A stretch of 64,000 nucleotides of DNA from Pseudomonas sp. IB20 (GTDB lineage Bacteria > Pseudomonadota > Gammaproteobacteria > Pseudomonadales > Pseudomonadaceae), in assembly GCF_009707325.1 (NCBI RefSeq), contig NZ_CP046103.1:5096951-5160950 (forward strand). Direction: 5' to 3'. A program made the translations under genes and the position numbers. Positions 59,799-64,000 of this stretch are shown here, piece after piece; the stretch's first letter is position 1; the number at the start of each line of letters is the position of its first letter. The notes beneath the pieces are model-generated. The model ran no database searches and had not been told where the DNA came from. It worked only from the letters and a program-made list of their open reading frames with translations.

Positions 59799-60779
59799 AT
59801 GACACGTCATACAAAACCCGCTTCGCCAACCAAGCTTCACAGCCCATCCCGCGCCTGGCGTGCGATTGCTGCGCTGCTGTTCAGCGTAATGCTGGCACCG
59901 ACCGCCGCATTCGCTGACGCTACCGCCCCAGCCGCTCCGGCTGCTGCCGAGCAGAACGCTGCAACCCCGGCGGCTCCTGCTGCCACACCGGTTGCGACCG
60001 ACCCGGCTCAGGCTGCTGATCCTGCACCCGCTGACGAATCCGGCGTAGTGTTGGAAGAAGACAACAGCCTGGGCATGGCACACGACCTGTCGCCATGGGG
60101 CATGTATCAGAATGCCGACGTGGTGGTGAAAGCCGTGATGATCGGCCTGGCTATCGCCTCGATCATTACCTGGACCATCTGGATCGGCAAAGGCTTCGAG
60201 CTGCTGGGCGCCAAACGTCGCCTGCGCACTGAAATCGTCCACCTGAAAAAAGCCACCACCCTCAAGGAAGCCAGCGACACCGCGACCAAGAAGGGCACTC
60301 TGGCCAACCTGCTGGTACACGACGCGCTTGAAGAAATGCGCCTGTCGGCCAACACCCGCGAAAAAGAAGGCATCAAGGAACGCGTCAGCTTCCGCCTGGA
60401 GCGCCTGGTTGCAGCCTGCGGTCGTAACATGAGCAGCGGCACCGGCGTGCTGGCCACCATCGGTTCCACCGCGCCGTTCGTCGGCCTGTTCGGCACCGTG
60501 TGGGGCATCATGAACAGCTTTATCGGCATCGCCAAAACCCAGACCACTAACCTCGCCGTCGTTGCCCCAGGCATCGCCGAAGCCCTGCTGGCAACCGCCC
60601 TGGGCCTGGTTGCCGCGATTCCTGCGGTGGTGATCTACAACGTCTTCGCCCGTTCGATTGCCGGCTATAAAGCCCAGGTATCGGACGCGTCGGCAGAAGT
60701 CCTGCTGCTGGTCAGCCGCGACCTCGATCACCTGCCTACCGAGCGCAGCTCGCAACCGCACATGGTGAAAGTGGGGTAA
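59799..60779 (+). CDS. exbB: TonB-system energiser ExbB
   Basis: 326 aa. Pseudomonas-type long ExbB: signal peptide (to about AFADA, residue 41), an Ala/Pro-rich periplasmic extension to about residue 90, then the ExbB core with TM1 (VVKAVMIGLAIASIITWTIWIG), the cytoplasmic loop, TM2 (VLATIGSTAPFVGLFGTVWGIMNSF) and TM3 (IAEALLATALGLVAAIPAVVIYNVFA). It conducts protons with ExbD to energise TonB. First gene of exbB-exbD-tonB. Confidence 0.95.
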   Translation: MTRHTKPASPTKLHSPSRAWRAIAALLFSVMLAPTAAFADATAPAAPAAAEQNAATPAAPAATPVATDPAQAADPAPADESGVVLEEDNSLGMAHDLSPWGMYQNADVVVKAVMIGLAIASIITWTIWIGKGFELLGAKRRLRTEIVHLKKATTLKEASDTATKKGTLANLLVHDALEEMRLSANTREKEGIKERVSFRLERLVAACGRNMSSGTGVLATIGSTAPFVGLFGTVWGIMNSFIGIAKTQTTNLAVVAPGIAEALLATALGLVAAIPAVVIYNVFARSIAGYKAQVSDASAEVLLLVSRDLDHLPTERSSQPHMVKVG

Positions 60780-60785
60780 TCGGCC

Positions 60786-61211
60786 ATGGGCCTGCATTTG
60801 AATCAAAGCGACGACGACCTCGTCGAGAACCACGAAATCAACGTCACGCCGTTTATCGACGTGATGCTGGTGCTGCTGATCATCTTCATGGTGGCGGCGC
60901 CCCTAGCGACCGTGGACATCAAAGTCGACCTGCCCGCGTCCAGCGCCAAGCCTGCGCCGCGGCCGGAGAAACCGATCTTCCTCAGCGTCAAGGCGGACCA
61001 ACGCCTGTTCCTGGGCGAAGAAGAAGTCAAAGCTGAAACCCTGGGCCCGGTGCTCGACGCCAAGACCCAAGGCAAGAAAGACACGACGATCTTCTTCCAG
61101 GCCGACAAGGGCGTGGACTACGGCGACCTGATGAGCGTGATGGATGCCCTGCGGGCAGCCGGCTACCTCAAGGTCGGCCTGGTCGGACTTGAGACGGCAG
61201 CCAAGAAATGA
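60786..61211 (+). CDS. exbD: TonB-system energiser ExbD
   Basis: 141 aa. Single TM near the N-terminus: HEINVTPFIDVMLVLLIIFMVAAPLAT, with the conserved proton-path aspartate in the FIDVMLVLL motif. Periplasmic domain follows. Six bases after exbB; its stop overlaps the tonB ATG (ATGA at 61208-61211). Confidence 0.96.
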   Translation: MGLHLNQSDDDLVENHEINVTPFIDVMLVLLIIFMVAAPLATVDIKVDLPASSAKPAPRPEKPIFLSVKADQRLFLGEEEVKAETLGPVLDAKTQGKKDTTIFFQADKGVDYGDLMSVMDALRAAGYLKVGLVGLETAAKK

Positions 61212-61957
61212 TCACGACGCGCCACAAACTGACGCGTTATGGCACCAGCCTCGCCGTCGTGCTGGGCGTGCATGCCGTCGCGATCATCATCGCGCTTCAA
61301 TGGTCCGCGCCGCATCAGGTGACGTTGCCTCCAGCGGCCATGGTCATCGACCTGGCGCCGATGCCGGCACCGCCGCCGCCAGCGCCGCCAAAGGTGGTCA
61401 CACCGCCACAGCCGCCCGCGCCGGTGGAAGAGCTGCCTTTGCCGAAAATGGCCGAGGCGCCTAAACCAACGATCCAGGTGCCCAAGCCGGTCAAGCCCAA
61501 ACCCAAACCGCAGCCGCCCAAGCCTGTGGAGAAGAAGCCCGAGCCGCCCAAGGAAAAACCTTCCGAGGACCCACCGAGCGAAACCCCACCGACCAACGCG
61601 CCGGCGGAAAAATCCGCCCAACCCGTGCCCGGCCCATCGCCGGCGCAGGTCGCGGCCAAAGCTTCCTGGGAAGGCACCCTGCTGGCGCACTTGGCGAAGT
61701 ACAAGAAGTACCCGCCAGGCGCCCAACAGCGGGGCAAGGAAGGCCTGAACCGCCTGCGCTTTGTGGTCGATGCAGAAGGCAACGTGCTGTCCTACGAGCT
61801 GGTGGGCCGCTCCGGCAACGCCGACCTGGACCGCGCAACCCTGGACATGATCCGTCGTGCCCAGCCATTGCCCAAGCCACCGGCCGACATGTTGAAAGGC
61901 GGCAGCGTCGAAATCGTCGCGCCGTTTGTTTACAACATCGAGAAGCGCCGCCGCTAA
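61208..61957 (+). CDS. tonB: Energy transducer TonB
   Basis: 249 aa. N-terminal TM (SLAVVLGVHAVAIIIALQWSA, with the functional histidine), a long proline-rich rod at about residues 45-150 with KPKPKPQPPKP repeats, and a C-terminal TonB domain (GTLLAHLAKYKKYPPGAQQRGKEGLNRLRFVVDAEGNVLSYELVGRSGNADLDRATLDMIRRAQPLPKPP). It passes proton-motive energy to outer-membrane receptors. The last 10 codons and stop are included in a 154-bp direct duplication but the gene itself is intact. Confidence 0.96.
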   Translation: MITTRHKLTRYGTSLAVVLGVHAVAIIIALQWSAPHQVTLPPAAMVIDLAPMPAPPPPAPPKVVTPPQPPAPVEELPLPKMAEAPKPTIQVPKPVKPKPKPQPPKPVEKKPEPPKEKPSEDPPSETPPTNAPAEKSAQPVPGPSPAQVAAKASWEGTLLAHLAKYKKYPPGAQQRGKEGLNRLRFVVDAEGNVLSYELVGRSGNADLDRATLDMIRRAQPLPKPPADMLKGGSVEIVAPFVYNIEKRRR

Positions 61958-62038
61958 AAATGAGAATGGTGAGGGGCAACCCTCACCACCTTCTGCAAAA
62001 TCTCCCACACTCCCCGCTCAATCCCCACCAAAGTTCTG

Positions 62039-62053
62039 ATAACGTGCGTCTAT
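62039..62053. promoter_or_regulatory. Candidate OxyR site, first copy
   Basis: ATAA-CGTGCGT-CTAT fits one half of the OxyR recognition pattern ATAG-N7-CTAT with one mismatch; the second half is not clear. It sits in copy 1 of the 154-bp repeat. Confidence 0.35.
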
Positions 62054-62198
62054 CGATTGCAGCCGGTATGCTTGGCTCCGCCGTTTTGTTTACAACATCG
62101 AGAAGCGCCGCCGCTAAAAATGAGAATGGTGAGGGGCAACCCTCACCACCTTCTGCAAAATCTCCCACACTCCCCGCTCAATCCCCACCAAAGTTCTG

Positions 62199-62213
62199 AT
62201 AACGTGCGTCTAT
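62199..62213. promoter_or_regulatory. Candidate OxyR site, second copy
   Basis: Identical to 62039-62053, shifted by 160 bases; 47 bases before the oxyR ATG, a suitable place for autoregulation. Confidence 0.4.
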
Positions 62214-62259
62214 CGATTGCAGCCGGTATGCTTGGCTCGCAACCTCATGGACGCCCGCT

Positions 62260-63180
62260 ATGACTCTTACAGAATTACGCTACATCGTGACCCTCGCCCA
62301 AGAGCAGCACTTCGGCCACGCGGCCGAGCGTTGCCATGTCAGCCAGCCGACGCTGTCGGTGGGTGTGAAAAAGCTTGAAGACGAACTCGGTGTGCTGATT
62401 TTCGAGCGCAGCAAGAGCGCCGTGCGCCTCACGCCAGTAGGCGAAGGCATCGTTGCCCAGGCCCAGAAGGTCCTGGAACAAGCCCAAAGCATTCGCGAGC
62501 TGGCCCAGGCCGGCAAGAACCAGCTGACCGCACCGTTGAAAGTCGGCGCCATCTACACCGTCGGCCCGTACTTGTTCCCGCACCTGATCCCGCAACTGCA
62601 CCGCGTCGCGCCGCAGATGCCGCTGTATATCGAAGAAAACTTCACCCACGTACTGCGCGACAAACTGCGCAACGGTGAGTTGGACGCAATCATCATCGCC
62701 CTGCCCTTCAACGAGGCAGACGTGCTGACCCTGCCGCTCTACGACGAGCCGTTTTACGTGTTGATGCCGGCTTCCCACCCGTGGACGCAAAAAGACACCA
62801 TCGACGCCGGCCTGCTCAACGACAAGAGCCTGCTGCTGCTCGGCGAAGGTCACTGCTTCCGTGACCAGGTATTGGAAGCCTGCCCGACCCTGACCAAGGG
62901 CAACGACGGCGCCAAACACACCACGGTGGAATCCAGCTCCCTGGAAACCATTCGCCACATGGTCGCGTCCGGCCTGGGTATTTCGATCCTGCCGCTGTCG
63001 GCAGTGGACAGCCACCACTACGCCCCCGGCGTGATCGAAGTGCGCCCACTCACGCCCCCGGTGCCGTTCCGTACCGTGGCGATTGCCTGGCGCGCCAGCT
63101 TTCCACGCCCGAAAGCCATTGAGATCCTCGGTGACTCGATCCGCCTGTGCTCGGTGGCCAAGCCGCCCGCTGCGAGCTAA
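62260..63180 (+). CDS. oxyR: Hydrogen peroxide-sensing regulator OxyR
   Basis: 306 aa LysR-type regulator. Helix-turn-helix ELRYIVTLAQEQHFGHAAERCHVSQPTLSVGVKKLEDELG; the redox cysteines are exactly at C199 (GEGHCF) and C208 (LEACPT), as in E. coli. Peroxide forms the C199-C208 disulfide and activates catalase and alkyl hydroperoxide reductase genes. recG starts nine bases after the stop, an OxyR-RecG linkage known in P. aeruginosa. The upstream region is duplicated. Confidence 0.97.
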   Translation: MTLTELRYIVTLAQEQHFGHAAERCHVSQPTLSVGVKKLEDELGVLIFERSKSAVRLTPVGEGIVAQAQKVLEQAQSIRELAQAGKNQLTAPLKVGAIYTVGPYLFPHLIPQLHRVAPQMPLYIEENFTHVLRDKLRNGELDAIIIALPFNEADVLTLPLYDEPFYVLMPASHPWTQKDTIDAGLLNDKSLLLLGEGHCFRDQVLEACPTLTKGNDGAKHTTVESSSLETIRHMVASGLGISILPLSAVDSHHYAPGVIEVRPLTPPVPFRTVAIAWRASFPRPKAIEILGDSIRLCSVAKPPAAS

Positions 63181-63188
63181 GTAAACGT

Positions 63189-64000
63189 ATGACCGAGTTG
63201 TCGCAGGTGTCGGTGACCGCACTCAAGGGTGTCGGTGAAGCCATGGCCGAGAAGCTAGCCAAGGTCGGCCTGGAGAACCTCCAGGACGTGCTGTTCCACC
63301 TGCCCCTGCGCTATCAGGACCGCACGCGCGTAGTGCCCATCGGCCATCTGCGCCCTGGGCAGGACGCGGTGGTCGAAGGCACCGTCAGTGGCGCCGATGT
63401 GGTGATGGGCAAACGCCGCAGTTTGGTGGTGCGCCTGCAAGACGGCACCGGTGGCCTGAGCCTGCGCTTTTACCATTTCAGCAATGCGCAAAAGGAAGGC
63501 CTAAAGCGTGGCACCCGCGTGCGTTGCTACGGTGAAGCGCGACCTGGCGCGTCGGGCCTGGAAATCTACCACCCGGAGTACCGCGCCATCACCGGCGACG
63601 AGCCGCCGCCGGTGGACACCACGCTCACGCCCATTTACCCACTGACCGAAGGCCTGACCCAGCAGCGCCTGCGCCAGCTGTGCATGCAGACCCTGACGAT
63701 GCTCGGCCCGAAAAGCCTGCCCGACTGGCTGCCAGTGGAACTGGCCCGCGACTACCAACTGGCGCCCCTGGACGATGCAATCCGCTACCTGCATAACCCA
63801 CCCGCCGACGCCGATGTCGACGAACTGGCCTTGGGTCATCACTGGGCTCAGCATCGCCTGGCCTTCGAAGAACTGCTGACTCATCAACTGTCTCAGCAGC
63901 GCCTGCGCGAAAGCATGCGTTCCCTGCGTGCGCCGGCGATGCCCAAGGCCACGCGCCTGCCAGCGCAATACCTGGCCAACCTGGGCTTTGCGCCGACCGG
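63189..64000 (+). CDS. recG: ATP-dependent DNA helicase RecG, N-terminal part
   Basis: 270 codons visible; the gene runs off the window end. The wedge (OB-fold) domain is present: LSQVSVTALKGVGEAMAEKLAKVGLENLQDVLFHLPLRYQDRTRVVPIGHL and YHFSNAQKEGLKRGTRVRCYGEARPG. The text ends just before the helicase motifs. RecG remodels stalled forks and R-loops. Downstream of oxyR and probably cotranscribed. Confidence 0.95.
   Translation, partial: MTELSQVSVTALKGVGEAMAEKLAKVGLENLQDVLFHLPLRYQDRTRVVPIGHLRPGQDAVVEGTVSGADVVMGKRRSLVVRLQDGTGGLSLRFYHFSNAQKEGLKRGTRVRCYGEARPGASGLEIYHPEYRAITGDEPPPVDTTLTPIYPLTEGLTQQRLRQLCMQTLTMLGPKSLPDWLPVELARDYQLAPLDDAIRYLHNPPADADVDELALGHHWAQHRLAFEELLTHQLSQQRLRESMRSLRAPAMPKATRLPAQYLANLGFAPT

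Larger units (their letters stand above)
61925..62238. repeat. Perfect 154-bp direct duplication spanning tonB end and oxyR upstream region
   Basis: 61925-62078 and 62085-62238 are identical over 154 bases with a six-base spacer (CGCCGT). The unit holds the last 10 codons and stop of tonB, a GNRA-capped hairpin (GGTGAGGG-GCAA-CCCTCACC at 61968-61987 and 62128-62147), and upstream sequence reaching to 21 bases before the oxyR ATG. So the oxyR control region is present twice. Confidence 0.97.

Noticed and set aside
61960..62263. Small plus-strand frames between tonB and oxyR
   Set aside because: They arise because the 154-bp duplication repeats an open stretch; no start signal or similarity.

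Overview
The window is ordinary chromosomal core sequence from a Pseudomonas of the fluorescens group. Three things show this. The gene order matches the cyaA-lysA-dapF-xerC ... rep-xpt ... dadAX ... rpmBG-radC-coaBC-dut-algC-argB-pyrE-crc-rph-gmk-rpoZ-spoT ... oxyR-recG block I know from P. aeruginosa PAO1 (about PA5263 to PA5345). Lineage-typical genes are present (crc, algC, sutA, pauR, dadR). The gaps carry Pseudomonas REP/REPIN repeats of the tcgcaggcaagccagctccc type. I see no rRNA, tRNA, CRISPR array, insertion sequence or prophage gene, and no defence or secondary-metabolism island.

Layout. 0-6 kb: end of a probable argH, a glutathione transferase, two small conserved proteins, cyaA, rnk and cyaY. 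6-10.6 kb: the lptM-lysA-dapF-DUF484-xerC-yigB operon for lysine and diaminopimelate synthesis plus chromosome dimer resolution. 10.7-14.3 kb: sutA, yjbQ, the glnK-amtB ammonium operon with NtrC-like sites and a sigma-54-like element, and ubiK. 14.4-24 kb: comM/yifB, a TetR regulator, an ABC membrane protein, a chemoreceptor, a LysR regulator, a MATE pump and a c-di-GMP phosphodiesterase (ProE type). 24-29.7 kb: rep, xpt, an acetyl-CoA hydrolase/transferase and cytochrome c5. 29.8-42 kb: amino acid and polyamine catabolism (pauR, dadX, ridA, dadA, dadR, pauB, a MocR regulator, a phospholipase D lipoprotein, an MFS carrier, kauB). 42-51 kb: cupin, rpmG/rpmB, a DppA-type binding protein, radC, coaBC, dut, algC, argB, pyrE. 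51-57.9 kb: crc, rph, yicC, gmk, rpoZ, spoT, ridA. 57.9-64 kb: a lipoprotein, an NAD(P)-binding protein, exbB-exbD-tonB, oxyR and the start of recG.

The genes form recognisable programmes. D-alanine turnover (DadA/DadX under DadR) sits beside putrescine and amine oxidation (PauR, PauB, KauB). Nitrogen sensing is represented by GlnK-AmtB. Global control is represented by Crc, SpoT, SutA, CyaA and a c-di-GMP phosphodiesterase. TonB-ExbBD energises outer-membrane uptake next to OxyR.

I did not find a novel multigene system. The unusual signals are small rearrangements. (1) Two nearby convergent gene pairs (comM/tetR and ABC protein/chemoreceptor) have lost the DNA between them, so each gene runs without a stop into the antisense strand of its partner. 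(2) A perfect 112-bp tandem duplication frameshifts the end of cytochrome c5. (3) A perfect 154-bp direct duplication copies the end of tonB together with the oxyR upstream region, including a candidate OxyR site. REP elements lie preferentially in 3'-3' gaps; the two fused gaps are convergent gaps that now lack any REP or terminator.
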